NCBI GenBank assembly: GCA_002104945.1
Contig: MCFH01000011.1
Coordinates: 186,001-250,000, forward strand
DNA length: 64,000 nt
Direction: 5' to 3'
DNA from: Piromyces finnis
Taxonomy: Eukaryota; Neocallimastigomycota; Neocallimastigomycetes; Neocallimastigales; Neocallimastigaceae
A program made the translations under genes and the position numbers. Shown here piece after piece: positions 29,539 to 43,499 of the stretch (position 1 is the stretch's first letter; each line of letters starts with the position of its first letter). The notes under the pieces were generated by a model, which saw only the letters and a list, made by a program, of their open reading frames with translations, was not told the DNA's origin and made no database searches.

Positions 29539-32500
29539 ATGGAAATAAAATCAATAAATCAATTTGTAAATATACTGAATATTTAATAGAGAATTATATT
29601 ATATCGAATTTTTATTTTATATATGTATATTTAATATTACATTAATCAATGCCTTTTCTAATGTTCTATATAAAAATTTATCTAATTTTTAATTGGAAAT
29701 TTTTAAATATTTCTATTTTGATTATAAGCAATTGGGTGATTGTATTGGTAAAGGTGCATTTGGAAGTGTTTATCGAGCTTTAAATTTGGAGAATGGAGAA
29801 GTTGTAGCAATTAAACAATTAAAATTAAATAAAATATCTAAATCAGAACTTGATGTTATTATGGTAATTTCAATACTTTAATTGCTTTTTAATATAAATA
29901 TAAAATTAATTTGTATTTTTCAATAAAATTATAATTCTTAATTAAAATATTCAATATTTATTTTATAAAAAGACCGAAATTGATTTACTGAAAAAACTGA
30001 AGGTATAAATGGATATCATAGAAAAGTAGAAAGATATATTAAAACAAATTAATATATAGTAACAAACTATTTAAACTATTATATATAGCATCCGAATATT
30101 GTCAAATATTATGGGTTTATTAAAACTAAAGATTTTTTAAATATTATACTTGAGTAAATATTATCATTAAAATTATAATAATTATATAAATAACAATTGA
30201 AAAACTTAATTAATAAAAAAAATAAAACCTACGAAATTATAAGATATTGTGAAAACGGCTCATTGCAAACGATTTATAAAAGATTTGGACAATTTCCAGA
30301 AAATCTTGTAGCCGTCTATATCAGTCAAGTATTAGATGGATTACTGTATTTACATGAGCAAGGTGTAATTCATAGGGATATAAAAGGTAAATAATTTGAA
30401 ATTAATTTTTTTTAATGATGTAGAATATAATTATATAAAATTATTATTTTATTTATCTTTTTATTTATTTATTATTTATTACTTAAAAAAAAAAACAAAA
30501 GGTCCAAATATTTTAACAACAAAAGATGGATCTGCTAAATTAGCTGATTTTGGTGTTGCTACATGTATGGGTGAAAATGAAGATAAATCTGTTGTTGGAT
30601 CACCTTATTGGAGTAATATATATATATATATATTAATAAAAATAAATACAATTGTAATTGTTTATATATAATTATATAAATTATTAATGGATAAAAGTGG
30701 CACCTGAAGTTATTGAATTGAATGGTGCAACAACAGCTTCTGATATTTGGTATATTTTAATTTTAATAATGAAAATATTAGTTTTCTGAAATTCAGTATA
30801 TTTTTGACATTAATATTTTTAAATGTTTAAATATAACATATCTCCATACATTAATAAAACAATAAAAAAAAAATTGTTACATAATAAAAAACAAAAAAAA
30901 GGAGTGTTGGTTGTACAACAATTGAATTATTAAGTGGTGAACCACCGTATTATAATTTATCTCCAATGTCTGCATTATTTAGAATTGTTGAAGATGAACA
31001 TCCCCCAATTATGGAAGGAATTTCAAGTGTAACTTTATATTAAATTATTAAATAAACATTAATATATAAATTAATAATAATTAATACAAAAAATTAATAT
31101 TAAAAATATATTAAAAAGGCATTGAAAGATTTTTTACTTCAATGTTTTCAAAAAGACTATAATTTAAGAATTTCAGCAAAGAAACTTTTAAAACATCCGT
31201 GGATTCAAAATGCAAGAAAAAAAGTATAATTATATTATTTTATGTTTATACTAATAGTAATAATTATTTTTAAATAAATAATAATAATAACAATATTTAA
31301 AACTTTTTGATATTAATAAATATTATATTATAAGCTTAACTCTGATGTAGAAAATATTGGATGCTGGGATGAACAAATTAATACAGTTAAGAAATGGAAT
31401 GAAGCATTAATAGGTATAAAAATAATTTGAATAATGTTATATTATTGTATAAATTTTTTATATATAATAAAAGATAGCAATATTAATAAATTAATAAAGA
31501 TATTGAAAAGAATCCAGTAGTCTTGGAGCTTCCTCAACAAAGTAATTCCGAGAGACCAATACATGAAGCAAATTTCAACAACTTATTAGCTGAACCAGAA
31601 AATGAAGGTAAAATTAAATTAATTTAAACATATATCTCATGTACAATATCTAATATATCGTCTATTCATTTTTTAAGATGAAAATTGGGATGAAGACTTT
31701 CAATATGAGAGTATGGGAAATACTGAATTTATGAATAAATTGCAGTTCCCTCAAATTATTAATAATACATCAAATAAAGGAGAAATAAAAGATAAAGAAA
31801 ATACAATAAAACCAAAGAAGATTTTAGTAGATACTGAAGCATCAATTAGAGCTAGTAGTATATCATTATATAATTGTAAAGAAGGTGTATTAGAAAATTG
31901 GGATGATGATTTTGATGTAGAGGATGAAGAATCACAATTATGTGATTCATCTGTAACATATACAATTACACCTGGAAATTATATGAATTTAAAAAATGAA
32001 AAAGAATTATTTGAAAAGAAAAAACCATCGATTTATAAAAATGAAAACAATAATAATAACAACAACAATAACAGTAACAATAAGAATAATAATAAAAGTA
32101 ATAAAAATAAAATCACATTTAACATGTATATAGAAGATGAGAATGATAATAATGATTTTGAAGATATATCATGGACTGAACGTAAGTTTAATAATATGAA
32201 GAAAAATAAATACTTGAATATATGTTAATTTGTTTAATTTATATATAAAATAGAGGATGATTTAAAATTGGAAAAAATAAAAACAACGAAGGGTGTATGT
32301 ATATAAAAATATTACTTATAACTAAATTATTTATTAAGCTAAATATCATATATACTAATTTTATAAAAAAATGAAAAGTTTGTTTCATTCTCAACTGCGG
32401 ATGATGATGATGATAATGATCCATTTTCAGATATATGTGAAGAATTTAATGAAATTGGTATTATAATATAGTTAAATATTATTACTCAAATAATTTATTC

Positions 32501-34783
32501 ATATTTTATTTATGCTAATGTATAAATATATTAATATATCAATATTTTTTAATTAGAACTTGAAAAAAATATTCAAAAAGAAAAAATAGCGAAATTGACA
32601 GCGGAAATAAAACAACATATTGTTTCGTTATCATCATCAAATATTGAAATCTTTACTAATAGTGCACAAAAATTGGTAATTTCTAATTTGTAATATGTTT
32701 TGAAATGGTATATAAAAACATCACTATTAAATCTATATTTTATTTAAATAAAAATCTTATTGCAGAAAACATTATTCACAGAGCAGCCAGATTTAACGAA
32801 TGTCTTAATTACGAATCATTTTATTTTGCCTATTATTGATGTATTAGAGAAATCAAAGTCATCACAAACAATATGTGAAATATTGGAATTAGTAAAAATT
32901 GTATGTATAAGAATATAATAAAATAATTATAATTTATTAAATAAATAAGCATACTAATAATATATTATATAAAATATATTTAATATTTTAAGATATCTTT
33001 AAAAAATAATGAAATTCAAGAACATTTTATTTTATTAGGTGGTCTTCCATTAATTATATCATATGCAGAAATGCAATATGAGCACAAGATTAGATATTTA
33101 GCTTCTTTTATTATTCAAACAATATGTAAAAATACAAAGTCTGTTACATTCCAAACATTTATTTCTTGTAGAGGCCTTCCTGCATTAGTTGAATTGCTTG
33201 GTGGGGATTATGTAGAAAACAAAGATTTAATTTTTATGACTATTGATAGTATTTATGATATATTTGAATTACAGGTAATTATATGTTTTATTAATTATAG
33301 CAGAATTAATATATATTTACAAAACTCTTGATTTAATATATATATGTATAAAGAACTCAACACCAAAAAGTGACTATTTACAATTATTTATCGTAAGTTT
33401 TAAAAATAATGTATTAATTTATGAATATGAATGGTATTATTAATATTTAAAATATATTAATTTCTTGTTATTATTTTTATAATTAATAAAATTCTAGAAA
33501 TGTGATTTAATACCCAATTTATTAGATGTTATGAATAATATTATAGTGGATAATGACATATTTGATGCTGAAGAGTATGAAAACAAAATTGTAAATATAT
33601 TTTTGAAGTTTTCAAGAGGGGATGCAGCTATTAAAGAAGCTGTTGCAACCAAAGAAGCAATAGAAAGTTTATTAAAAGAAATTGATAAATTATATCTTCG
33701 CCAATCAATAAATATTTTAAAAGCATTAAAAAATCTTTCATCAGATTCAAGCACATTAGATAATTTATTTAATGCAGGAATTATTCCAAAATTAATTGAT
33801 TTTATTAATATATATAAGAATGATGAAAAGGTATATTATTATTTATTTAAATTAATATATATTAATAGCGTACCTAATAATTTTTTTAATATTATTTTAT
33901 AATAAATAATTTAAATGAAATAGTATCAGGAGATTTCAAATCAGGTTTTAAATATCATTTATAATTTATGTCGTATTAATAAAAATAGACAAGAAAGCGC
34001 AGCAAAAGCAGGTGTAGTGCCAATTCTACAAGAATATGTTTATAACCCAAGTCCATTAAAAGAATTCGCATTACCAGTACTATGCGAAATGGTTCACGCA
34101 GGGAAAGTAACTAGAGACATTTTATGGGAAAATAATGTATTAAATTCATATATTTTATTAATGAAGGATACCTTTTGGCAAATTAATGCTATTGATGCTA
34201 TTTTTGCATGGTAATAATATAAAATATATAAAACTCCACATAAGAACATAATTTTATTAATTAAATTTTAAAAATTATTGATAGGCTTTTAGAAGATCCA
34301 TTGCCAATTGAATCTGTAATTGAAAAACAAGACAATATTGAAATAATAATTAACGCTATCAATTTATGTTGTTCAACAAATTCAAAATTTGATACGAAAT
34401 TTGTAAATTTTCTTGAAATATTACAAAAATTAATGTTTATTTCTAAAACTATTAATGAACGTATAACTATTGTTACATTGGAACAATTTAGTACACTTGG
34501 AATTCAATTCTTTGGTAAATTAGTTGGAAAACTTTTACATCCAAATGCTCTTGTCAAAGTTAATATATTAAAGATTTTAACATCGATGTTTGAATGTCTT
34601 ATAACTGAAAAAAAGAGAGAATTATATCATAAATTAAATAATAATTATGATATATTAATAAAGTTAGATTCTTTAATGAATGATTCAGCAATTCTTGTAA
34701 AAGATTTAGTTACTAATTTAAAAAATAATTTAGAAGAATTTATCGAAGAAGAAGAAGAAGTGTTTGATATTGATGATAAATGA
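29539..34783 (+). CDS. sepH: Cdc7/SepH-type septation kinase with C-terminal ARM-like repeats
   Basis: Ser/Thr kinase of the septation initiation/MAP3K-epsilon family (S. pombe Cdc7, A. nidulans SepH), which acts at the spindle pole to trigger cytokinesis. The kinase domain is spread over many short exons: '[12 protein letters not shown]' P-loop, 'VAIKQLKL' Lys, '[10 protein letters not shown]', 'HRDIKG|PNIL' catalytic loop, 'LADFGVAT', 'GSPYWMAPEV' and 'ASDIWSVGC', ending '[11 protein letters not shown]'. After it come 'EDENWDEDF' and '[11 protein letters not shown]' acidic motifs, an Asn-rich spacer, and ~600 aa of ARM/HEAT-like helices ('[14 protein letters not shown]', '[13 protein letters not shown]', '[13 protein letters not shown]'), as in SepH. 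All key catalytic residues are present. The start is tentative: exon 1 at 29539-29565 (MEIKSINQF) joined in phase 0 to 29729. No ATG lies next to the P-loop exon. Confidence 0.88.
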
Positions 34784-35198
34784 ATTTTTAATTAAGAAAA
34801 AGTACAGAATATATATATATTTATATATAAAATTATAATTATATTCTATATAAAAACTATTTATGATATTATCATGACTAAAATAGGCATAAATATTTTT
34901 TTTAAAAAAATGAAACTAAACACCTAAATTCAAGACTATTTATAGTTTGTAAAATACAAATTGTAAAATACATATACATATAATTATTTAATACACTATT
35001 TTATTTGTGTTATTATTTATAAAAATAATAATTTAATAACTATTGAATATTCTCTGTATATCTGTTACTTTGATTATATATAAAATGTATAAAATATAAT
35101 AATAATATTTATAATAACAATAATAAAATAAAAAAAAAAAACAAAAACAAAAGCAAAACAGAACTTTCTAAAAACACAGAAAAATTTATATTATAAAT

Positions 35199-35239
<41 letters not shown>

Positions 35240-35302
35240 TAAATAAATTTAGGTTTGTAATTCATAAAAGCATGAATATCCAGATAGAAGTAGATATATT
35301 GA
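34784..35302. other. Intergenic, convergent 3' ends
   Basis: Tail-to-tail spacer between the SepH-type kinase and SDA1. It contains a T-tract of about 32 (35202-35233) and A-tracts. No gene is seen. Confidence 0.65.
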
Positions 35303-38300
35303 TTACTTTAACTTCATTTTTTGTTTCTTTATATGGGCTCTTAAAATTTTCTATTTTAATTTAAATATAAAGTATGAATTTTTTTATTATAAAATAATAG
35401 ATAGACATTATATTAATTATAAACAACATACTTGTTTTTCTCTCAATGATTTCTTTGCCTTATTTTGAACGCTTCTCTTATGTACAACCATCATGAAAGC
35501 CTTATTCTTCTTTGCCTTTTCCTATTTTTTTTTAAGAAATATACAATTGCAGTTAATATTTCTTAATATTTTTATAAATAACAAATAATATTTATTAATT
35601 ATACACTTACAGCATTTGTAACACTTGCTCTTTCCTTTCCTTTTCTGGAACCGAACTTTTCACGGCCTTCACGACCACGCTATTATTTATAAAGCAAATA
35701 AACAATTTTATTTAAATTTATAATTTAATAAAATAATAAAATAAATATGTTTTTAAATCGTATTATAATATACCTTAATACTTTCAATACGTTCTGCATA
35801 ATCTGACTTCTTTCTTTTTATATGAACAGTAAGATCATCAGCATCAAGATATTCTTTTTTTTCATCTTCATCTTCTTCTTCTGAAGAATCCGAAATATAT
35901 TCATCTTCCTTATTGCCTGTCATTCTTTTTATTTCTTCATGATGACGAAGTCTTTTTAATTTATTGAAATCTTCATCTGTTAAAATCTATTATTATATAA
36001 TGTCGTACATGTGTATTAATATATAATTAACGATAAATATATTATATAATTATTTAAAATAATATTACTCTTGTTGTTAATTCTTCAGTAGCTTTTTTCT
36101 TTTCAATCATTTTTATTCTTTCCTTTTCAGCCTTATCTTCCTCAGTTTCTTCATCTTGAATTTCATCATTTTCATCACTAAATACTTCAGCTTCACTATC
36201 AACTTCCCATCCTTCCCATCCTTCTCCAGGATCTTCATTGTCATTATTTTCATTATTTTCTTTTTCTTCTTTCTTTTTTTCATATTTCATCAAAAGCTAA
36301 AATATTTGTAATTATAAATATTATAAACAATTTTAATGTAATTTTAATAAAATAATTATCAAAACAAAACTTATTATATTTGTTAACTTACATCCATTCC
36401 TTCTACTGTATCGTTAATCTTAACTTCACCATATTGTGGAGCTTTAATATCCTTAAGATTAATTGAAGCAATTTTACCCTATTTTTATTATTATATTTAA
36501 AATATATATATTAGGAAACAAACGAACGAACAAAAAAAAAAAAAAAAAACCCTATTTAATAATATTTTACTCTGTCTTTTTTCTTCAACATTTCTGGGTT
36601 AATTTCACGATATAAACTTATCAAGGATTTAGCAGCAGCAGTAACACCTTATTTATTATTATTTAATCAATATAATCAATATATATATATTAAATTATTA
36701 TCAAATAAATGATATTTTATAAATTTATAAATATAAAAATATTAATTTTTAATTTACCACTATCTTGATGAATCTTGAAGTCAGCAACTAAACTTTGTAA
36801 TAATCTTTCATTCATTGATAATGGTGCACGATTACAAATTTCTCTTAAACTATTCAAACTGTTTTTTGTTGTAAAAACAATAAAAGTTGATAATAAATAT
36901 TTTTTTTCATTATATATAAAATTTAAAAAGTTAATATATTATTTACCCAACAATAATAACTTCAGATGCACAATTTGTCCATAAGAAATTATTTGAAATT
37001 GCTTCAACAATGGGTTCTATAGCATCTGGTGGAATTAAATCATGAATACTTTGTGCTGTATATGCTAAAATTTGTGTAACATCACGTTGATGGGGTACTA
37101 AATATTTAATAATAAATGTATAGAAGTTCAATAATATAAGCTTATGAACACCAATTAAACGTGAAATAAGATTGATCATTTGAACCCTAACTTCAAAAGA
37201 AAATTCAGATGTTGAGGTAACTTGCTTTAATCTTGAGAATAGTTTTTCAGTAAAACCTTTATTTAAAAAATTTACATTTAAAGTTTTTTTTAATATATAA
37301 ATTAAGATAGGATTTTTTTATCGCTTTTATAATTTATTTTTTTATTATATTTTTAATACCTTGTGGATCATTAATTAAATGTAATGCAGAAAAGTTAAAG
37401 ACTTCGGCCTTGTTTCTTTGTCTTTCTTTCTATTAAATTATATAAAATAGTAAATACTATATAAATATTTTTTTATAATAATTAACTTTGAATTTTGTAA
37501 AAAATTTATTTATGTCACCTTTTTTAATGTTGTTAATGCTCTTTCCATTTGTGCTTGCTTTGATTTTGTTTTTTTAGTAATTTTCATTGTTCTTTTCATA
37601 TATCCAATATCAATATCCTAATGATTTTCATATCCATAATAATTATAATAATTATAATAATTAAAAATACAATAACAAATAATTAATTTTAAGAAAGTAT
37701 GAATAAGTATTTATTTTCCTTACCTCTTCTTCTTCTTCTTCTTCTTTATTATTATTAACACCTAAAAAAAAGGCTACAGCAGTTGCAGCAATCTTTTGAG
37801 TTTTAGATAAACAAGCTTGTGCAATAATATTTACTGTTTTTTCATCATTCCTTTTTTTATCAATAGAAAATAATAATAATAATGATAATAATAATAATAA
37901 TATAATAATAATAATTAATTACCATTTAACATTATTTAATAATATATATTTATTATTAAATAAATTCGAAATTTACCAAATATTCTTTCTATATAAGTCA
38001 ATCATTACTTTTAATGATTCTCTTGCAGCAATCTAAGTTTATAAAAATATTTATAATTAGCTTTTTTATGTTATATATAAAAATATTTTAAATTTTTGAT
38101 TAAGGTTACATCATCAGTATCATTCAACATTTTGAACATAAAATTTTGGAGAGTCTTATTTAATTTATTATTTTTATGTTTAGCATTCGAATTTTTGATA
38201 TCGGTTACAATATATGTATGTAATAAAGTACGTAAAAGTTTATCCTTACAACGGAATAAAGTGAAAAATAATGATAATAAACTAAATTGAAATACAATTG

Positions 38301-38716
38301 TGAGTAAAATATTAATTTCAAAATTATAAATATATATTATTACTATTATCAATAATTAATTACTTTGCAGTCGAAACAACATCTTTGTTTTTTAATAAAA
38401 TTAATGCTTGAACCATAGTTTTTCTTAAATCTGGTGATAGTATCATATAATGTTGAGAAAGAATATCAATAATTTGCTGGGGAAACTCAGTTGTTTCTTT
38501 TGGATAGCAATTGGAAACATGACTTAAAAAGGTAATCAATTCACCAAATTCTTCACTTTCGCTTTCGGGTTTTAATTGAAAAATAGCTAATTGAGATTCA
38601 TAATGTCTCCATTGTCTAAAAAACTCATCTTTATATGAAATAGGATCTCTTTTAATAAGATTTTGTAATTGAGGTAAATTTTGAATTAAGGTACTTCCTC
38701 TATTTTTTCTACCCAT
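35303..38716 (-). CDS. SDA1: 60S ribosome biogenesis factor SDA1
   Basis: Nucleolar/nuclear HEAT-like protein needed for late pre-60S maturation and export; its loss in yeast also disturbs actin and G1 progression. Fifteen exons, from 38364-38716 (start [18 protein letters not shown]) down to 35303-35350 (end [15 protein letters not shown]), sum to 2100 nt or 699 aa (human SDAD1 687). Family blocks include '[13 protein letters not shown]', '[20 protein letters not shown]', '[16 protein letters not shown]', '[14 protein letters not shown]', '[20 protein letters not shown]', an acidic stretch '[14 protein letters not shown]', and the basic C-terminal '[20 protein letters not shown]'. All 14 junctions keep frame. 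It is head-to-head with EFL1. An intron near 37,870 contains a short (AAT)n run. Confidence 0.97.
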
Positions 38717-39054
38717 TTTTATTTAACATATATTATTATATTTTTATTAAATATGATAAAAATTTATAATTTGAAATATAACAAATTTCTTATATTAATT
38801 AATAATAAAAATATAATAATTTTATTTATTGAAATTTTTTAAAACTTTTTTTTTTTTTTTTTTTTAAAATTTTTTTATTTTTTTTTTATTTTGAAATATC
38901 AAAAATTTTGAATTAATGATTGGATAAAAACGTTTTTTTAAGGTTATAATATTTTAAATAGAAAATTTTTTTGAATATTTTCAAAAATCTTTAAAAATAG
39001 ATTATTAAAATAATTATATTTTGTTCTATATAGTAAAAAATTATAAATGTTAAA
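38717..39054. promoter_or_regulatory. Shared promoter region, SDA1 / EFL1
   Basis: 338 bp between two divergent 60S-biogenesis genes, rich in T-tracts (38847-38891). No RRPE/PAC-like box was recognised with certainty. Co-regulation is inferred from function and layout. Confidence 0.5.
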
Positions 39055-42000
39055 ATGACAACAGTACATAAAATATCTGCGCTTCAAAAAAATGTCAAAA
39101 ACATACGAAATATCTGTATTTTAGCTCATGTGGATCATGGTAATTCTTAATAACTTTATTTATTATATATTTTTATATAATAAAAATGAATATATATGTA
39201 TTTTATTTTCATTTCTAAACCAAATATTTTTTTCTAAATAAAATTTAAATTTACATATAATAATTTAATATATAATATTTGTTATAAATATTTTATTATT
39301 TTTTTTATTTCATTTCCATAATTAAATTTAAATATTACGAAATTCAAGGGAAAACAACACTTTCTGATAGTTTGTTAGCTTCAAATGGTATTATTTCTGA
39401 AAGATTAGCAGGAAAGGTTAGATACTTAGATAGTAGAGAAGATGAACAAGAAAGAGGTATCACTATGGAATCGTCCGGAATCTCATTATCTTTTCAAGTA
39501 ATTTCTAATATTCTTAATAGTGAGACCCAAAAAGGTAAATAAAATAAATAAAAGAATTAAATTATGCTTATAATATTAATTAAAAAAGAAAGGAAAAAAT
39601 AATTTTTTTTTTAAATTTAATTTTTAATGACAAATTTTTATTTATCTCATTTTAATATAATACACTATAATAAAATAGCTGAATTAAAAAGAGAAGACTA
39701 TTTAATTAATTTAATTGATTCCCCAGGACATATAGATTTTTCAAGTGAAGTTTCAATTGCTTCAAGATTATGTGATGGTGCCTTAGTATTGGTTGATGTA
39801 GTTGAAGGTATTTGTACTCAGGTAATAAAAAAATGCAATAGTTGAAATATAATAAACCATTATTTTTATTTTTTATTATTGTTTAATAATAAATTATTCA
39901 TTATTTGAAATGTAATAAAGACACATACTGTTCTTCGACAAGCTTGGGATGAAAATATTCGTTGTATTATTGTTTTTAATAAAATTGATAGATTAATTAC
40001 AGAATTAAAATTAACTGCAACTGAGGCATACATTCATATAAGAAATATTCTTGAACAAATTAATGCTATAATGGGTTCTTTCTATGCCGGAGGAGTAATG
40101 GAAGAAGATAATTTAAAGAGGGAGGTAAGTACGTGATATATTTATTATGGTAAATTTTAAATAAGTATTATTAAACTTTATTATTTTATAGAACAAAAAT
40201 AATACAAATGAAGAAAATGAAGAAAGCGAATGGGATGAAGAAAAAGAAAAAGAAATTTTCTTTTCACCTGAAAAAGGAAACGTCATTTTTGCTAGTGCCA
40301 TTGATGGTTGGGCATTTAGGTAATATTTTTAATTTGAATATATATATAAAAGTTTAATAAACAAGAAAATCTAATTTTGTAATTTTGTAATTTTGTGTTG
40401 AAATTTAAATATAATTTTTATTTTATTATATATAAAGAATTGATTCATTTGCAAAAATTTATGCTAAAAAGCTTGGTATAAAGGAAGCACTTCTTAAAAA
40501 ATGTTTATGGGGTGATTATTATTTAGATCCAAAAACTAAAAAGGTTATTGGTTACAAACATTTAAAAGGAAGAAACTTAAAACCAATGTTTGTTCAGTTT
40601 ATTTTAGATAATATTTGGACAATCTTTGAAGCTGTTGAAAATAAGTAATATTTAAATAATAACTTATTTCATTTAATATTATTTCATTTAAATATTTAAA
40701 TATCAATGCATTATTTATTAAATTAAACTTAAGTGATAAGGAAAAAGTTGATAAGATTGTAAAGTCATTAAATTTAAAGATTTTACCAAGAGATCTTAAA
40801 TCAAAGGATATTAGGGCCGTACAATCAACAATATGCAGTACATGGCTTCCATTAGCACAAACTGTACTTTATATCCTTTTAATAACATTATTTTATATTT
40901 AAATATAATTATAATAGATAACAGTATTGATATAATTATTTTTAATAATACTAATTAAAAAACCCTTAACTAAATATTTACATAGTATTATTGAACAACT
41001 TCCATCTCCATTAGAAGCTCAAAAAATTCGTTTACCAAAACTTTTATATCCACAAAATATTGATAATGTTCCTGATCAAGAATTAACAGAAAATCAAAAG
41101 AAACTTGAAAATGCTCTATATGAATGTGATTCTAGTGAAGATGCTCCAGTTATTGTTATTTTGTCTAAAATGGTTGATGTTAAACCAGAAGATTTACCAA
41201 CAAATCGTAGAGTTCAATTGACAGCTGAAGAAATGAGAGAAAATAGAAGAAGATTATTAGAACAAAGAAAATTACAATTAGAAGGACAAATCTCATCTCA
41301 ATCATCTGGAGCTGTACCTATATCTGAAGTTCAAACATTAATTTCAACTGAAAATAGTAATTCAAAATCTGAAGAAGAAAAAAAGAAGAAAGAGGGTACT
41401 TTAATTGGGTTCGCAAGAATTTTTTCAGGCACTATTCACGAAGGTCAAACAGTTTATGTTATGGGTCCAAAATATGATCCAATGGATCCAACAAAATTCT
41501 GTACCCAAGTTAAAGTAGAAAATTTATATTTAATTATGGGAAAAGAATTAGAAACTCTTTCATCTGTTCCAGCAGGTAATGTTTTTGGTATTGGTGGCTT
41601 AAATGAAGCCGTTTTGAAAAGTGCTACAATTTCCACATTAACCGAATGTCCAAGTTTAGTTAATGTTAATATGAAAGCTCCACCAATTGTTAGAGTTGCT
41701 GTTGAACCATATGATCCAAGTAGTGTAGCTTTCTAATAATATTAAGAAATAATTAAGAATAAAACAGAAATGTAATTTTTTATAACATTTGCAATAAATG
41801 AAATTTTAATAGGTGACATGCCAAAATTAGTTGAAGGTTTAAAACTTCTAAATCAAGCTGACTCTTGTGTTGAAGTATTAATTCAAGAAACAGGAGAACA
41901 TGTTATTGTTACAGCTGGTGAATTGCATTTAGAAGTAAAATAATAATTTAATGATTAATATCATTACTTAATTTAATAATATTATTAATAATTAATATGA

Positions 42001-43461
42001 CTATTGGATTAATTTTGTTATTATTTTTGATAACAATATATATATTATTGATATATTAAATATAATAGAGATGTTTAAAGGATTTAAGAGAAAAATATGC
42101 GAAAATTGGCCTTCATGCTTCAGATCCTATTGTACCTTATAGAGAAACTCTTTCAAATCAACCTGCAATTAATACCAATCCATTCCAAGAATATAGTGAT
42201 GGTATGTTATGAACCATATAATAAATAATAAGATTAAAAACATTTATTTCATCATATATAAAAACTATAATTATTAAATAAAAAATTAGATGAAGAAGAA
42301 AATGATGATGATGACAATGATGAAAATGAAAAAGCTGAAAAAACTAAAACAAAAAAGGATAACTTACCAATTGGTACTAAAATTGTTAATACTTCTAAAA
42401 ATATGTGTACAATTCGTATAAGAGCTGTCCCATTACCTGAAAAGGTCACTAAATTCTTAGTAGACCAATCAGAAACTATTAAAAAAATTGTTGAACACTA
42501 TGACAATAGAAGAAAGAACATTGCCTCAAATGATGAGGCTTTAGATGAACAAAAAGAAATTAAAGATAAAAATGAACGTCAGAAATTCTTAGATGAATTA
42601 CAAAAATTATTTGATGAAGCAAGCGAAAGTTCTACAAATATAATTGATAGTAATAGACAATTTTGGAAGAATATTGTTTCTAAGTATGTAATAAAAGAAG
42701 GATAATAAATAATGAAAATATGCATATATATTTATTTATTATGTTTATTTATTATGTTTGAATTTACATAACAACTATTATATTATTGACAATACTTAAA
42801 ATATTAAAATATTAAAGAATATGGTCCTTTGGTTCAAAGAGAATTGGTCCAAATATTCTGGTTAACAACATTCCTGATTATGAAAGAATTCCGTAATATA
42901 TTTAAGATCGTATTACAAAAATAAAATTTAAATATAGTTAAAATATTATTAATAATGACTATATTATTAAAATTAAATATATACATAGATGGTGTTCTAC
43001 AAGTAATAATGATAAGATTGAAAAAAATTCACAAGATATAGTTTCTGTTAGGGATTTTGAAGGTAGTATTAATTCTGGTTTCCAAATTGCTACCAATTCC
43101 GGTCCATTATGTGCTGAGCCAATGATGGGTGTTTGTTATATATTGGAAAATTTTGATATTAATATAGACATTAATCAAGAAAACAATGATGGTAATTAGA
43201 ACTATTTCATTTATTTTTTTATAAATTATTAAAACTTATTATATTATATTATTGAAATTGTTTTGTTTTAAAACATTGTATATTCAAACTTTTTTTTTAT
43301 TAAAATTTAAAAGCTTTATCTATGAGTACCTTATCTGGTCAAGTTATTTCAACAATCAAAGAGGGTTGTCATAGAACTTTTCTAGAATGGTCACCACGTT
43401 TATCATTAGCTACATATTCTTGTGAAATTCAAGCAACTGGTATGTATAATAATTTAAAAGA

Positions 43462-43499
<38 letters not shown>

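Noticed and set aside
29693-29728. Start of the kinase at the P-loop exon
   Set aside because: The open frame there begins with TTG, not ATG, and the stretch ends in a plausible acceptor (ATAAG), so an upstream exon is needed.
36447-36456. ATATCCTTAA, a U12-like donor string
   Set aside because: It is antisense to SDA1 coding sequence, with no exon boundary on that strand.
40864-40985. GT-AG reading of the EFL1 intron (GTACTT ... CATAG)
   Set aside because: It joins phase 0 to an exon that needs phase 2, breaking the frame; the AT-AC reading keeps it and matches all minor-class signals.
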